Below, piece by piece: positions 1 to 8,705 of a DNA stretch of 64,000 nucleotides. Positions within the stretch are counted from its first letter, which is position 1. Each line of letters opens with the position of its first letter. The stretch covers positions 186,001-250,000 of the forward strand of contig JAWKVP010000001.1 of NCBI GenBank assembly GCA_041398005.1, written 5' to 3'. The translations under genes and the position numbers were made by a program. This stretch comes from JAGREO01 sp020446285. GTDB lineage: Bacteria > Pseudomonadota > Alphaproteobacteria > Geminicoccales > Geminicoccaceae. Below the pieces are notes generated by a model, which saw only the letters and a list, made by a program, of their open reading frames with translations, was not told the origin of the DNA and did not search any database.

Positions 1-84
1 GACACCACCCGGCACATCACGGAACGGCGCCGCCGCATCCAGCGCGCCCGTCAGATCGTCGGCTATGATGACCAGTTCCGGCAT
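1..84 (-). CDS. DUF1537 four-carbon acid-sugar kinase, N-terminal 28 residues (partial)
   Basis: The minus strand reads MPELVIIADDLTGALDAAAP from an ATG at 84 and runs off the window edge, still open after 28 codons. The block IADDLTGA-D is the N-terminal signature of the DUF1537 (OtnK/DtnK/YgbK) family. Characterised members phosphorylate four-carbon acid sugars such as erythronate and threonate in the cytoplasm. An in-frame stop at 112-114 makes this the first usable ATG, with a weak GGA/GAG-type ribosome site just before it. It is divergent from tctC, with about 227 bases between them, so kinase and transporter probably share a control region and a substrate class. The family call is firm for such a short piece; the substrate is unknown. 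Confidence 0.8.
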   Translation of the reverse strand, partial: MPELVIIADDLTGALDAAAPFRDVPGGV

Positions 85-311
85 CTCGATCCATTGACCA
101 GCGAATTTGTCCTACCATCGATGCAAAATCCTTTCCGGTCAATGCTTTCAGCATCTCCTGAACTTGACATATATGACCCGTACGCAATTTCGGAACGGCA
201 CTTTGCCATATCCCTGTCCGCGGACCGGGCGGCCCTTCCGTTTCAATACTTGACTTCGTGCCACCCACGCCGTTCTTTCTGCGGCGACAGAAAGATCAAG
301 GAGGCTGTCTC

Positions 312-1298
312 ATGATCCGCAGAACATTCGTGATGTCGGCGGCTGCCGGCGTCGTGGCGCTCGGACTCGCCGCCCCGGCCAATGCGTTCGAGCCGTCCAA
401 CGTCGAGTGCATCGCACCGGCCAATCCCGGTGGCGGCTGGGATTTCACCTGCCGGCAGATCGGCAAGCTCCTGTCCGACCTCGATGTCGTGCCCGGCACC
501 GTGCAGGTGACCAACATGGCCGGCGGCGGCGGCGGCGTCGCCTACAGCCATGTCGTGACCAAGCGCAACGAGGATCCGAACCTCATCGTTGCCGCCTCGA
601 CGGCGACGGCGACACGCCTTGCGCAGAACCAGTTCGCCGGCCTCACGGCCGATCAGGTGCATTTCGTCGGTGCGCTCGGCGCGGATTACGGCGTGCTCGT
701 GGTCGCCAAGGATTCGCCGCATCAGGATCTCGCGAGCCTCGTCGAGGCGGTCAAGGCCGATCCGACCTCGATTTCCTTCGCCGGTGGATCGGCGGCAGGC
801 GGCTTCGACCATCTCAAGGTCCTGCAGGTCCTCAAGACGGGCGGCTTCGAGGATATCCGCTCGGTCCGCTATATCAGCTTCGACGGCGGCGGCGACGCCA
901 TCACCCAGATGCTCGGCGGACACGTTCAGGCCATGACCGGCGACATTTCGGAAGCCGTGGGCTTCATCCAGTCGGGCGATGTGCGGGTGCTGGCGGTTCT
1001 CTCGCAGGAGCGCCTGCCCGGCGAGTTCAGCGAGATTCCCACAGCACAGGAACAGGGTTTCGATGTCGTCGCTCCCAACTGGCGCGGTTTCTACGTCCCC
1101 AAGGGCACCGAGGATGAGGTGTTCGAATTCTGGGCGGAAGCGCTCAGGACGGTTGGCGAAAGCAATGAGTGGCAGGAAATCATGGCTGCCAACGGCCTGA
1201 TGCCCTTCTTCAAGGTCGGCGACGATTTCCAGGGCTTCGTCGATGACCAGATCAGGAGCATCCAGGATCTCAGCCGTGAAATCGGCGTGATCCAGTAA
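312..1298 (+). CDS. tctC: Tripartite tricarboxylate transporter substrate-binding protein (TctC family)
   Basis: Periplasmic binding component of a tripartite tricarboxylate transporter (TTT) system, 328 residues. It has a typical signal peptide (RR near the N-terminus, hydrophobic core, cleavage probably after ANA at about residue 24). The family block APANPGGGWD follows at the start of the mature domain. AAGGAGG at 298-304 lies 7 bases before the ATG at 312, which decides this start over longer in-frame options. It begins the tctC-tctB-tctA-AtuA-DUF4387 run, with tctB one base downstream. TTT binding proteins take citrate, other carboxylates and some aromatics. The neighbouring acid-sugar kinase and AtuA-like gene suggest a hydroxycarboxylate, but the sequence does not fix the ligand. 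Confidence 0.95.
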   Translation: MIRRTFVMSAAAGVVALGLAAPANAFEPSNVECIAPANPGGGWDFTCRQIGKLLSDLDVVPGTVQVTNMAGGGGGVAYSHVVTKRNEDPNLIVAASTATATRLAQNQFAGLTADQVHFVGALGADYGVLVVAKDSPHQDLASLVEAVKADPTSISFAGGSAAGGFDHLKVLQVLKTGGFEDIRSVRYISFDGGGDAITQMLGGHVQAMTGDISEAVGFIQSGDVRVLAVLSQERLPGEFSEIPTAQEQGFDVVAPNWRGFYVPKGTEDEVFEFWAEALRTVGESNEWQEIMAANGLMPFFKVGDDFQGFVDDQIRSIQDLSREIGVIQ

Positions 1299-1299
1299 C

Positions 1300-1731
1300 A
1301 TGTCGGACCGCATCCTCGGCGGTTTCCTCGTTCTGCTGGCGGTCGCGTTCGTCGTGGCCGCCACGCGGATCGAGTCGGCGATGATCTTCGATTCGCTGGG
1401 GCCGAAAGCCTTTCCGATCCTGATCGGTGTCCTGCTTGCGATCTCGGCGCTCTATCCGCTCGCAAGGCCGGATCCCGAGCCGGAATGGCCACGGGCGGCG
1501 AAACTGGCCGAAATCGGGTTCGGCCTCGTCATCCTGATCGGCTATGCGCAGGTTCTCGAACCGCTCGGCTTCGTCATCGCGACGGCGATCGCGGCGACCC
1601 TGCTGAGCTGGCGGCTCGGCGGCCGGATCCTTTGGGCGCCGGTGATCGGGATCGGCATATCGCTCGGCATCTACACGGTCTTTCACCTGATCCTTGGCCT
1701 GTCGCTCGCCAAGGGCCCGCTTGGCATCTGA
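1300..1731 (+). CDS. tctB: TTT transporter small membrane subunit (TctB family)
   Basis: Small integral membrane subunit of the same TTT transporter, 143 residues, with about four hydrophobic segments (near residues 5-22, 38-54, 68-95 and 103-135). The N-terminal half has the TctB pattern of a short helix, an FDSLGPKAFP loop and a second helix. It starts one base after the tctC stop and ends three bases before tctA, so the three are almost certainly co-transcribed. The family is poorly conserved in sequence; position, length and topology carry the call. Confidence 0.93.
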   Translation: MSDRILGGFLVLLAVAFVVAATRIESAMIFDSLGPKAFPILIGVLLAISALYPLARPDPEPEWPRAAKLAEIGFGLVILIGYAQVLEPLGFVIATAIAATLLSWRLGGRILWAPVIGIGISLGIYTVFHLILGLSLAKGPLGI

Positions 1732-1734
1732 TCG

Positions 1735-3252
1735 ATGGAAACGCTCGGATATCTCATCCAGGGGTTCGGCGTCGCGCTGACCCCGACACATCTGCTGCTC
1801 GCTTTCGTGGGCTGCTTTCTCGGCACGATTATCGGAGCACTGCCCGGACTGGGCCCGTCCAACGGCGTCGCCATCCTGATTCCGCTGGCATTCACGCTGG
1901 GGCTCGATGCCACCGCCGCGCTGATCCTCCTCACCTCGGTCTATTACGGTGCGATGTATGGCGGCCGGATCTCGTCGATCCTCCTCAACATCCCGGGAGA
2001 CGAGCCGGCGCTCATGACCACGCTCGACGGCTACCCCATGGCAAAACAGGGGAAGGCCGGCGAGGCGCTGGCGCTTTCCGGCGTCGCCTCGTTCATCGGC
2101 GGTTTCTTCGCGACCGTGGGTCTCGTCATCCTCGCACCGATCCTCGCGAGGGTCGCCCTACTCTTCGGACCGGCCGAGTATTTCGCGCTCTTCACCCTCG
2201 CATTCGCGACACTGGGAGGCATCGCCAGCCGCAATCAGGCGAAGGCGGCGATCGCCGCCATGCTCGGTCTCGGCATCGCCATGATCGGCATCGACGGTTC
2301 GTCCGGCACCACCCGCTTCACCTTCGGCGAAATGCACCTCATGGAGGGCATCGACTTCCTCGTGGCCATCGTCGGCCTGTTCGCAATCGCCGAAGTCCTG
2401 CTGTTCTTCGAGCATGGCGCCGGCAACACGCCCGTCGGTATGGCACTCGGACGCATCACCGTGCCGCTCGCTACCCTCGGCAAATGCACATGGACGATGA
2501 TCCGCAGCACGGTCATCGGCTTTCTGGCCGGCGTCCTCCCCGGCGCCGGCGCATCGCTCGGCAGCTTTCTCGCCTACACGCTGGAAAAGCGCGCATCCGA
2601 CCGTGACGGCACCTTCGGCAATGGCGATCCCAGGGGCGTGGCCGCTCCCGAAGCCGGCAACAATGCGGCGGCGGGCGGTGCGCTCGTGCCGATGCTGACG
2701 CTGGGCGTACCCGGTTCGGGCACGACGGCGGTGCTGCTGGCGATGCTCATGACCCTGAACATCACGCCCGGCCCGCTTCTCTTCGAGCAGAAACCGGATG
2801 TCGTCTGGGGGCTCATCGCCGCGCTTTTCATCGGCAACGCCATGCTGCTGGTGATGAACATCCCGCTTGTGGGCCTGTTCGTCCGGGTTCTCACCGTCCC
2901 GCCGCACATCCTCATGCCCGCCGTCGCCATGGTTTCCTTCGTCGGCATCTACGGCATCTCCGGATCGGTGTTCGACCTGATGCTGATGGTGCTCTTCGGC
3001 GTGCTCGGCTGGATCTGCCGCAAGGTGGACATTCCCACCGTACCGATCATCCTCGGGATTCTCCTCGGCAACCAGATGGAGAACAATCTGCGCCGGGCAC
3101 TCACCATCTCCAACGGCGACTGGTGGATCCTCGTCGAGAGCAGTCTCGCCAAGGGCTTGTGGGCCGCGGCCATTCTCGGCTTCATTGCCCCTCTCGTGAT
3201 CGGCAAGTATCTGCGCCCGAAGGTCAGGCATGAGGATGACCTGACGGACTGA
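1735..3252 (+). CDS. tctA: TTT transporter large membrane subunit (TctA family)
   Basis: Large permease subunit of the TTT transporter, 505 residues, with ten or more transmembrane helices. The conserved TctA motif GALPGLGPSNGVAILIPLA lies near residues 34-52, and a second related glycine/proline-rich block (GVLPGAGASLGSF) begins near residue 264. Length matches the usual 500 residues. Solute uptake is expected to be cation-coupled and to depend on TctC. The gap to the next gene is 71 bases, which leaves room for a second ribosome site but shows no clear terminator. Confidence 0.95.
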   Translation: METLGYLIQGFGVALTPTHLLLAFVGCFLGTIIGALPGLGPSNGVAILIPLAFTLGLDATAALILLTSVYYGAMYGGRISSILLNIPGDEPALMTTLDGYPMAKQGKAGEALALSGVASFIGGFFATVGLVILAPILARVALLFGPAEYFALFTLAFATLGGIASRNQAKAAIAAMLGLGIAMIGIDGSSGTTRFTFGEMHLMEGIDFLVAIVGLFAIAEVLLFFEHGAGNTPVGMALGRITVPLATLGKCTWTMIRSTVIGFLAGVLPGAGASLGSFLAYTLEKRASDRDGTFGNGDPRGVAAPEAGNNAAAGGALVPMLTLGVPGSGTTAVLLAMLMTLNITPGPLLFEQKPDVVWGLIAALFIGNAMLLVMNIPLVGLFVRVLTVPPHILMPAVAMVSFVGIYGISGSVFDLMLMVLFGVLGWICRKVDIPTVPIILGILLGNQMENNLRRALTISNGDWWILVESSLAKGLWAAAILGFIAPLVIGKYLRPKVRHEDDLTD

Positions 3253-3323
3253 GAGGCGGCATGTCCGGGCCGATGGCAGCCTGATGGCAGCCGGGCCGAT
3301 GATACCGGAGGAGTGAGGCAAGC

Positions 3324-4685
3324 GTGCGCATCTACTGCCCCACCGGGGCGTTCGGTCTCGGATTTCTCGACAGTTCGCACGAGCGTGCGATTGCGATGAA
3401 GCCCGACGTCATCGCCTGCGATGGCGGCTCGACCGATTCCGGGCCCTTCTATCTTGGCGCCGGGCAGCCGAAAATGTCGCGCGAGGCGCTGGTTCGCGAT
3501 CTTGGCCGGCTGCTGCTTGCCCGTGACGCACTGCGGGTTCCGCTCATCATCGGCTCGTGCGGGACATCCGGCATCGACGCGATGGTCGACATGATGCGCG
3601 ATCTGACCGTCAAACTCGCCGCCACGCACGGGCTGTCGTTCCGTCTTGCGACCATACGCGGCGAACAGGAGCCGGCGGATATCGCGGCGCGCTTCGACCG
3701 TGGCGGCATCCGGGCCCTTCCCGGCGCGCCGGAGATCACCCGCGACGACATTCTCGCTTGCGAACATATCGTCGGCATGATGGGTGTGGAGCCGATCCAG
3801 GCGGCAATCGAAGGCGGTGCCGATGTCATTCTCGCCGGCCGCGCCACCGACACCGCCCTTTTCGCCGCCATGCCGCTGCTGCGCGGCCTGCCGCCCGGCC
3901 CGGTCTGGCATTGCGCCAAGACCATCGAATGCGGGGCGATCTGTTCGACCAGACCCGTTGGCGACGGCGTGATCGCCGATATCGACGAAACCGGTTTCGA
4001 GGTCGAGCCGGCCTCTCTCGATGCGGCCTGCACACCGCTGGGTATCGCCGCGCACACGCTTTACGAGAATGCCGATCCGGTCTTCATCCACGAGCCGGGC
4101 GGCACGCTGAATACCGGCGAGGCGGTCTACACGGCGCTCGATCCGAGACGCACGCGGGTCGAGGGATCACTGTTCGAGCACACGCCCTGCACCATCAAGC
4201 TCGAGGGCTCCGCACGCGGCGGCTATCAGACGGTGGCCATCGGTGGCGTGCGGGATCCGCTGATCCTCGGCCAGTTGCAGGACTGGACCGATGGCATGAT
4301 GGCCTTTTTCGACACACGGGTGAAGGAACTGACGGGACTGACGCTCGGCAAGGATGTGCGCATCGACATCTCCTTCTACGGGCGGGACGCCATCATGGGC
4401 CGGACGGAGCCGCTTGCAAGCGAGGTCGGGCACGAAGTCGGCATGCTCTTCGTGATCACCGCTCCCACCCAGAAGCTCGCAAACACGGTCTGCCGCTTCG
4501 TCACCCACATGGGCTCGCACTGGTCGATCCCGGAATGGGACGGATTCATATCAGGCATCGCCTTCCCCTTCTCGCCACCCGAAATCGACCGCGGTCCGGT
4601 CTATCATTTCAGGCTGCATCACGTCGTGACCGGCATCGGACCGGACGAGCTGTTCCGCACCCGGTTCGAGGAGGTCGGGCGATGA
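3324..4685 (+). CDS. AtuA-like protein, DUF1446 family
   Basis: A 453-residue protein of the DUF1446/AtuA family, named after a gene of the acyclic terpene utilisation cluster of Pseudomonas whose reaction is not established. Visible family features are DVIACDGGSTDSGP near residue 28, the block IIGSCGTSGID, a long glycine-rich middle (GGTLNTGEAVYTALDP) and the C-terminal LHHVVTGIGPDELFRT. No signal peptide or membrane segment is seen, so it should be cytoplasmic. GTG at 3324 is used as the start, with GGAGGAG at 3307-3313 and GAGG at 3313-3318 upstream. It overlaps the DUF4387 gene by an ATGA, and such pairs usually act together. A role in breakdown of the acid imported by the TTT system is inference from location. 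Confidence 0.88.
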   Translation: MRIYCPTGAFGLGFLDSSHERAIAMKPDVIACDGGSTDSGPFYLGAGQPKMSREALVRDLGRLLLARDALRVPLIIGSCGTSGIDAMVDMMRDLTVKLAATHGLSFRLATIRGEQEPADIAARFDRGGIRALPGAPEITRDDILACEHIVGMMGVEPIQAAIEGGADVILAGRATDTALFAAMPLLRGLPPGPVWHCAKTIECGAICSTRPVGDGVIADIDETGFEVEPASLDAACTPLGIAAHTLYENADPVFIHEPGGTLNTGEAVYTALDPRRTRVEGSLFEHTPCTIKLEGSARGGYQTVAIGGVRDPLILGQLQDWTDGMMAFFDTRVKELTGLTLGKDVRIDISFYGRDAIMGRTEPLASEVGHEVGMLFVITAPTQKLANTVCRFVTHMGSHWSIPEWDGFISGIAFPFSPPEIDRGPVYHFRLHHVVTGIGPDELFRTRFEEVGR

Positions 4686-5002
4686 GCGGAGCACCGGTGC
4701 GCCTCGGCCGGCTGGCGAAACTGATCCGCAGCAAGAATGCCGGTCCGTTCTGGATCACCTTCGACATCATGTTCGACAGCGATACGGATTTCGAACGGGC
4801 CGTACGCGCCGGCGTCATCACGAAACCCTGGATCGCACGGATCTGGGATCGCAACGAGGCGGACATCGTCCTCGTCGCGCTGCCGCAGGCGCGGGCCATC
4901 AAGTTCAGCTTTCCGCGACGGCCGGTCCAGGGCGATCCGGGCGAAATGGACCAGTATGCCGGTCAGCAATACGCTCCCCTCCTCGATCTCGAGATCGCCT
5001 GA
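4682..5002 (+). CDS. DUF4387 family protein, partner of the AtuA-like protein
   Basis: A 106-residue protein of the DUF4387 family. Recognisable blocks are LIRSKNAGPFWITFDIMFDS near residues 13-32, the IKFSFPRRP segment, and the C-terminal GDPGEMDQYAGQQYAPLLDL. DUF4387 occurs next to, or fused to, DUF1446 proteins. Here it is translationally coupled to one (ATG at 4682 inside the stop of the upstream gene). The pair is probably two parts of one enzyme. No reaction can be named from sequence. It is the last gene of the run; 376 bases without a gene follow. Confidence 0.88.
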   Translation: MSGAPVRLGRLAKLIRSKNAGPFWITFDIMFDSDTDFERAVRAGVITKPWIARIWDRNEADIVLVALPQARAIKFSFPRRPVQGDPGEMDQYAGQQYAPLLDLEIA

Positions 5003-5378
5003 GGCGTTCGAGGCGAAAGAGGGCGATTTTCGCTCTGCGGCTCCTTCGCTCTTGCGCGTCAGGGGTAAGCACGCCACTTCGAATATCGCAAATTTGTCCG
5101 GTCCACCCTTCGCGCGGGAAGTTCGCGCATTGATCCACCCGCTGCAAACGAAGCGTTCACTCGCGTTCCGGACAATCCCGAAACAGGCGATAGCCGGATA
5201 ACAATTCACAATATTTCCGCATTTCATAAGCTGAACAGCGAAATTGTCGAACATTATTTTCGATGTAATGAATACTGATGGGATATTCGCAAGGTCGGAA
5301 AATAAACACTTGGCTATTTAACCTGAATAGTGATAAATATCACTTTCAGGTTGATCATAACAAGGGCGGCTTCCCTGC
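5003..5378. other. Intergenic region with a base-composition shift and a long dyad
   Basis: No gene is supported here. The first 200 bases are ordinary G+C-rich DNA with an imperfect hairpin around 5021-5038 that may end the tct run. The second half, from about 5200, is much richer in A+T and ends in the dyad at 5320-5352, directly upstream of the diguanylate cyclase start. Open frames crossing this stretch are continuations of antisense frames and have no ribosome site. Confidence 0.7.
5320..5352. promoter_or_regulatory. Long imperfect palindrome containing a GTGA-N6-TCAC core
   Basis: Left arm AACCTGAATAGTGATA (5320-5335) pairs with right arm TATCACTTTCAGGTT (5338-5352). The stem is 15 base pairs with one bulged T and a two-base loop. 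Its centre, GTGA-TAAATA-TCAC at 5330-5343, fits the CRP half-site pattern. It ends 26 bases before the ATG of the diguanylate cyclase and just before that gene's AAGGGCGG ribosome site. It could be an operator for a dimeric regulator, an RNA hairpin near the ribosome site, or both. The pairing is seen directly; the regulator is a guess. Confidence 0.6.
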
Positions 5379-6809
5379 ATGTATCATACCTACGACAAAC
5401 GGGATCGGTATCACTGGTGTCGGAGCGTGTTCACTTCGCGTGGAGGAGACGAACCGCGCCCTATCGAACACAGGCTCTACCGCGCAATCGCCGGACAGCT
5501 CCTCGCCGCGATCGCGATCAGCATTCTCGTCGCCTATGTGTTCAGCACCGCCAATCTGCGACATGAATTCGAGAATGCCGTCCAGACGCAAACGGCAAGC
5601 ATTCGCGAGGTGGTGACCGGCCTCATCAAGCGCGGCGACTATGTCGGTGTCAGCGAGGTCGGTGGCGTCATGGTAGCCATCGACCATGTCTCGCAGCTGC
5701 GCATCGAGACGGCATCCGGCTACGTTCTCGCCGATGTCGAACGGCAGACGCCGCCGATCCGCCATCGCGAGGACGTCGAACTGCGCGACGAGAACGGCGT
5801 TCTGCTCGGGCGCATGGTCATAGGGTTCAATGACGAGCGCTACGCCGAACACCGGCGCATGAACTTCCTGCTCGTGATCATCGGCCTTGTCGTCTTCTCG
5901 ATGACCAGTTCCGTGTTCATGCTGTCATTCGTGCGCGCGGCTGTCGTCAAGCCGCTCGTCTCCCTGTCGCGACGCCTGAGCCGGCACAAGCCGGACACAG
6001 CACTGCTCGAGGATGTGAGCCAGTTCCATACCGAGGAAATCCGCACGCTCGCCCGGCTCTTTCGCGGCCTGATCGAGGAAATCACCTCTATCGCCAGAAC
6101 CGATGCGGTGACGGGCATCCGCAACCGGTTCGCATTCGACAACCGCATCCGCTCGATCGCCTTCCCGCCGTCGCCGGAGGTGGCCGTGGTGATCGTCGAC
6201 ATCGACCATTTCAAGCGGCTGAACGATCAGCTCGGCCATTTCATCTGCGACGGCCTTTTGCGCAAGGTCGGGGCACGCCTCGAAAGCGTCGCCGGTGCCA
6301 CAGCGGATGCCTACCGGCTGGGTGGTGACGAATTCGCCATCGTGATTGTCGGCACGGCCGAGATCGAGCGGGTCATCGAATCGATCCCGAACCTCTTCCG
6401 CAACCCGATCCGGCTCGAGGGCGGCGAGTCCGTCCAGATGACGGGCAGTGTCGGGGTTGCCCGCGCTCCGGAAGACGTGATGAACGCACAGGATCTTCTG
6501 AAAGCGGCGGACATGGCGCTCTATGAGGCCAAGCGCCGCGGGCGGAACCAGGTGGTTTCCTATTCCGCAGCACTTCGCCACAAGGTCAATGCGATGACGC
6601 ACACCATCGACGTTGCGTCCAGACCCGCCCGCCCCCTCGTCGGCGAGTTCATTTGCGGGCAGCCCGGTCGGCTGTTCGCGATCGACAGAAGGAAGGGCGA
6701 CAATCTCCGCCCGCTGACAGCGCGTCTCTCTCCCGCCACTGTCGATCGTTCGCCCTCGAACGAGGATCCGGCCGTGACCGGAAAACCGAAACTGCAGGAC
6801 ACCGCATAG
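5379..6809 (+). CDS. Membrane-anchored diguanylate cyclase (GGDEF)
   Basis: A 476-residue sensor protein that should make cyclic di-GMP. Transmembrane helix 1 (about 37-57) and helix 2 (about 168-190) enclose a roughly 110-residue periplasmic domain of no recognised family, followed by a short HAMP-like linker. The C-terminal cyclase domain has an intact GGDEF at 315-319 and the upstream DIDHFKRLND metal/substrate segment. The product-inhibition RxxD motif is missing (GATADA occupies that place), so feedback control may be weak. ATG at 5379 is supported by AAGGGCGG at 5362-5369. A GTG at 5427 is an alternative that would still keep both helices. No EAL domain is attached. Confidence 0.92.
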   Translation: MYHTYDKRDRYHWCRSVFTSRGGDEPRPIEHRLYRAIAGQLLAAIAISILVAYVFSTANLRHEFENAVQTQTASIREVVTGLIKRGDYVGVSEVGGVMVAIDHVSQLRIETASGYVLADVERQTPPIRHREDVELRDENGVLLGRMVIGFNDERYAEHRRMNFLLVIIGLVVFSMTSSVFMLSFVRAAVVKPLVSLSRRLSRHKPDTALLEDVSQFHTEEIRTLARLFRGLIEEITSIARTDAVTGIRNRFAFDNRIRSIAFPPSPEVAVVIVDIDHFKRLNDQLGHFICDGLLRKVGARLESVAGATADAYRLGGDEFAIVIVGTAEIERVIESIPNLFRNPIRLEGGESVQMTGSVGVARAPEDVMNAQDLLKAADMALYEAKRRGRNQVVSYSAALRHKVNAMTHTIDVASRPARPLVGEFICGQPGRLFAIDRRKGDNLRPLTARLSPATVDRSPSNEDPAVTGKPKLQDTA

Positions 6810-6877
6810 AGCGGTACGGCATGGCGGTATCGCCGGCCGGACAGTGCCTCTCCCGCCCTCTGCCCCGATATGGCCGC

Positions 6878-7309
6878 TTACAGGAGATCGGCCAGAGCGG
6901 GCAGAAGCGGGCGGTCGGCGGCGGGCATCGCCAGATCGAAGAGACGGGCGGGGCGAAGCCAGCGCAGCGCCTGGCCTTCGAGTCCCACGGGTTCGCCCTT
7001 CCACTTGCGGCAGACATAAAGCGGCATCAGCAGGTGAAAATCGTCATAGGCGTGCGAGGCGAATGTCAGCGGCGCGAGGCAGCTCTCATGCGTGCGAATG
7101 CCCAGCTCCTCCTCGAGCTCGCGCATGATGCAGGCTTCGGGTGTCTCGCCGGCGGCGACCTTGCCGCCCGGAAACTCCCACAAGCCCGCCATCGGCTTGC
7201 CGGGCGGGCGTTCGGCGACCAGAACCCGACCGTCGCCATCGACAAGGGCGCAGGCAACGACCAGCTTCAGTTCACGACCGGTAGTCGGCATTGATTTCGA
7301 TATAGCCAT
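6878..7309 (-). CDS. mutT: Nudix hydrolase, MutT-type 8-oxo-dGTP diphosphatase
   Basis: Cytoplasmic Nudix enzyme of 143 residues that should remove oxidised nucleotides (8-oxo-dGTP to 8-oxo-dGMP) before they enter DNA. The Nudix box reads GGKVAAGETPEACIMRELEE followed by ELGI, with all metal-binding glutamates present. It follows argJ on the same strand and overlaps its 3' end. ATG at 7309 gives a 38-base overlap; a second ATG at 7291 gives 18 bases and may be the true start. The argJ-mutT order is common in alphaproteobacteria. A broader (d)NTP pyrophosphohydrolase role is possible. Confidence 0.92.
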   Translation of the reverse strand: MAISKSMPTTGRELKLVVACALVDGDGRVLVAERPPGKPMAGLWEFPGGKVAAGETPEACIMRELEEELGIRTHESCLAPLTFASHAYDDFHLLMPLYVCRKWKGEPVGLEGQALRWLRPARLFDLAMPAADRPLLPALADLL

Positions 7310-8510
7310 GCGTCAGGTCGCAGGTCCAGACAGTCGCCGAACCGGCGCCGCCGCCCACGACGACATCGATCACGATTTCACGGCCGGCAAGGTGGGCGTC
7401 GATCGGCGCTTCGTCGAGATCGACCAGACCGCCGCCATCCACCGCCACCGGATGCCCGCCGAAGGCTATGGCGATACGCTCGTTCTCGATCGCCTCGCCG
7501 GACTTGCCGATGGCCATGATGACCCGGCCCCAATTGGCGTCCTCGCCGGCGATGGCGGTCTTGACCAGTGGCGAATTGCCGATGGCGAGCCCCATGCGGC
7601 GCGCGGCGCCATCATCCGCGGCACCCTTGACGTTGATCGTGATGAGCTTCTGCGCACCCTCGCCGTCGCGCACCACCATGAGCGCCAGATCGCGCATGAG
7701 GGTTTCGAGCGCCTCGCGGAAGGCCGAGAGCGAGGCATCATCCGCAGTGACCGGCGGAGCATTGCCGGCCTTGCCCGTCGCCAGCAGGAGAACGGTGTCG
7801 GATGTCGAGGTATCGCTGTCGACCGTGATCGCGTTGAAAGAGCGATCGGCCCCGCGCGCCACCAGATCCTGAACGATTCCGGCTGGCAGGGCGGCATCGG
7901 TGACGATGAAGGAGAGCATGGTCGCCATGTTCGGCGCGATCATGCCGGAACCCTTGGCGATTCCGGCGATGGTGACGGGTCGTCCGTCGATTTCGGTGGA
8001 GGTGGTCGACCATTTGGGGAAGGTGTCGGTGGTCATGATCGCCGCCGCCGCACGGTCGAGCCCGTCCGCGGCGAGGCTCGCGACGAGGTCAGGAACGCGG
8101 GCGCACAATCCCTCGACCGGCAGCCTGTCGCCGATCACGCCGGTTGAGGCAACGAACACCTCCTCCCTGGCGCAGCCGAGCGCCGATGCCACCGTTTCGG
8201 CCTCCATGAGCACCGCCGCATCGCCTTCGGGGCCACGGAAGACATTGGCGTTGCCGGCATTGACGATCACCGCCCGCGCCCGGCCGCCCGGCAGGATCCG
8301 GCGATCCCAGAGCACGGGATGACCGGCCGTGGTCGAACGGGTGAAGACGCCGCCTACGGTCGTGCCCTCATCGAGAGCCATCAGCAGCAGGTCGTCGCGG
8401 CCCTTGTAGCGCAGGCCGGTTGCGAGCGTCGCGAGGCGCATGCCGGCCACCGGCACCGGTTCATTCATCGTCAAGGGCGCGAGCGGCGAGCGCCCGGCGG
8501 TCGTACCCAT
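7272..8510 (-). CDS. argJ: Bifunctional ornithine acetyltransferase / N-acetylglutamate synthase
   Basis: ArgJ transfers the acetyl group from N-acetylornithine to glutamate, recycling acetyl in arginine synthesis. It is a 412-residue precursor that cleaves itself between Ala196 and Thr197 in the motif KGSGMIAPNMATMLSF; the freed threonine is the nucleophile. The start at 8510 is preferred to an in-frame ATG at 8567 because GGAGGAAAAGAGG sits immediately upstream. The C-terminal block GEDANWGRVIMAIGKSGE is typical. Whether it also makes N-acetylglutamate from acetyl-CoA cannot be read from sequence. It is followed on the same strand by overlapping mutT. Confidence 0.97.
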   Translation of the reverse strand: MGTTAGRSPLAPLTMNEPVPVAGMRLATLATGLRYKGRDDLLLMALDEGTTVGGVFTRSTTAGHPVLWDRRILPGGRARAVIVNAGNANVFRGPEGDAAVLMEAETVASALGCAREEVFVASTGVIGDRLPVEGLCARVPDLVASLAADGLDRAAAAIMTTDTFPKWSTTSTEIDGRPVTIAGIAKGSGMIAPNMATMLSFIVTDAALPAGIVQDLVARGADRSFNAITVDSDTSTSDTVLLLATGKAGNAPPVTADDASLSAFREALETLMRDLALMVVRDGEGAQKLITINVKGAADDGAARRMGLAIGNSPLVKTAIAGEDANWGRVIMAIGKSGEAIENERIAIAFGGHPVAVDGGGLVDLDEAPIDAHLAGREIVIDVVVGGGAGSATVWTCDLTHGYIEINADYRS

Positions 8511-8705
8511 CCTCTTTTCCTCCGGTATTCTCCCGCTCCGGGTGCCGAAGCCCGAAGCGGCTGTCAAGCGGACATCGTGACGGCAAACATCGGGCAGATA
8601 ACGGACCGTGCCGCCGATCCATGCGAAACGGGCCCGGAATCCCGCATGGATCCGGACCCGTTCCCGACATCGAATGACAGCCTATTCAGACTGTCCGCCG
8701 GCCGT

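Noticed and set aside
164..192. TTGACA as -35 element for tctC
   Set aside because: No acceptable -10 hexamer at 16-18 bases; kept only as a possibility.
243..1364. Long minus-strand open frame antisense to tctC
   Set aside because: High G+C codon bias leaves antisense frames open. The translation is Arg/His/Asp-rich without family features, and the opposite strand encodes an unmistakable TctC with a signal peptide.
4619..5254. Minus-strand frame reaching into the 5003-5378 gap
   Set aside because: Most of it is antisense to AtuA/DUF4387; the part in the gap has no ribosome site and no recognisable domain.
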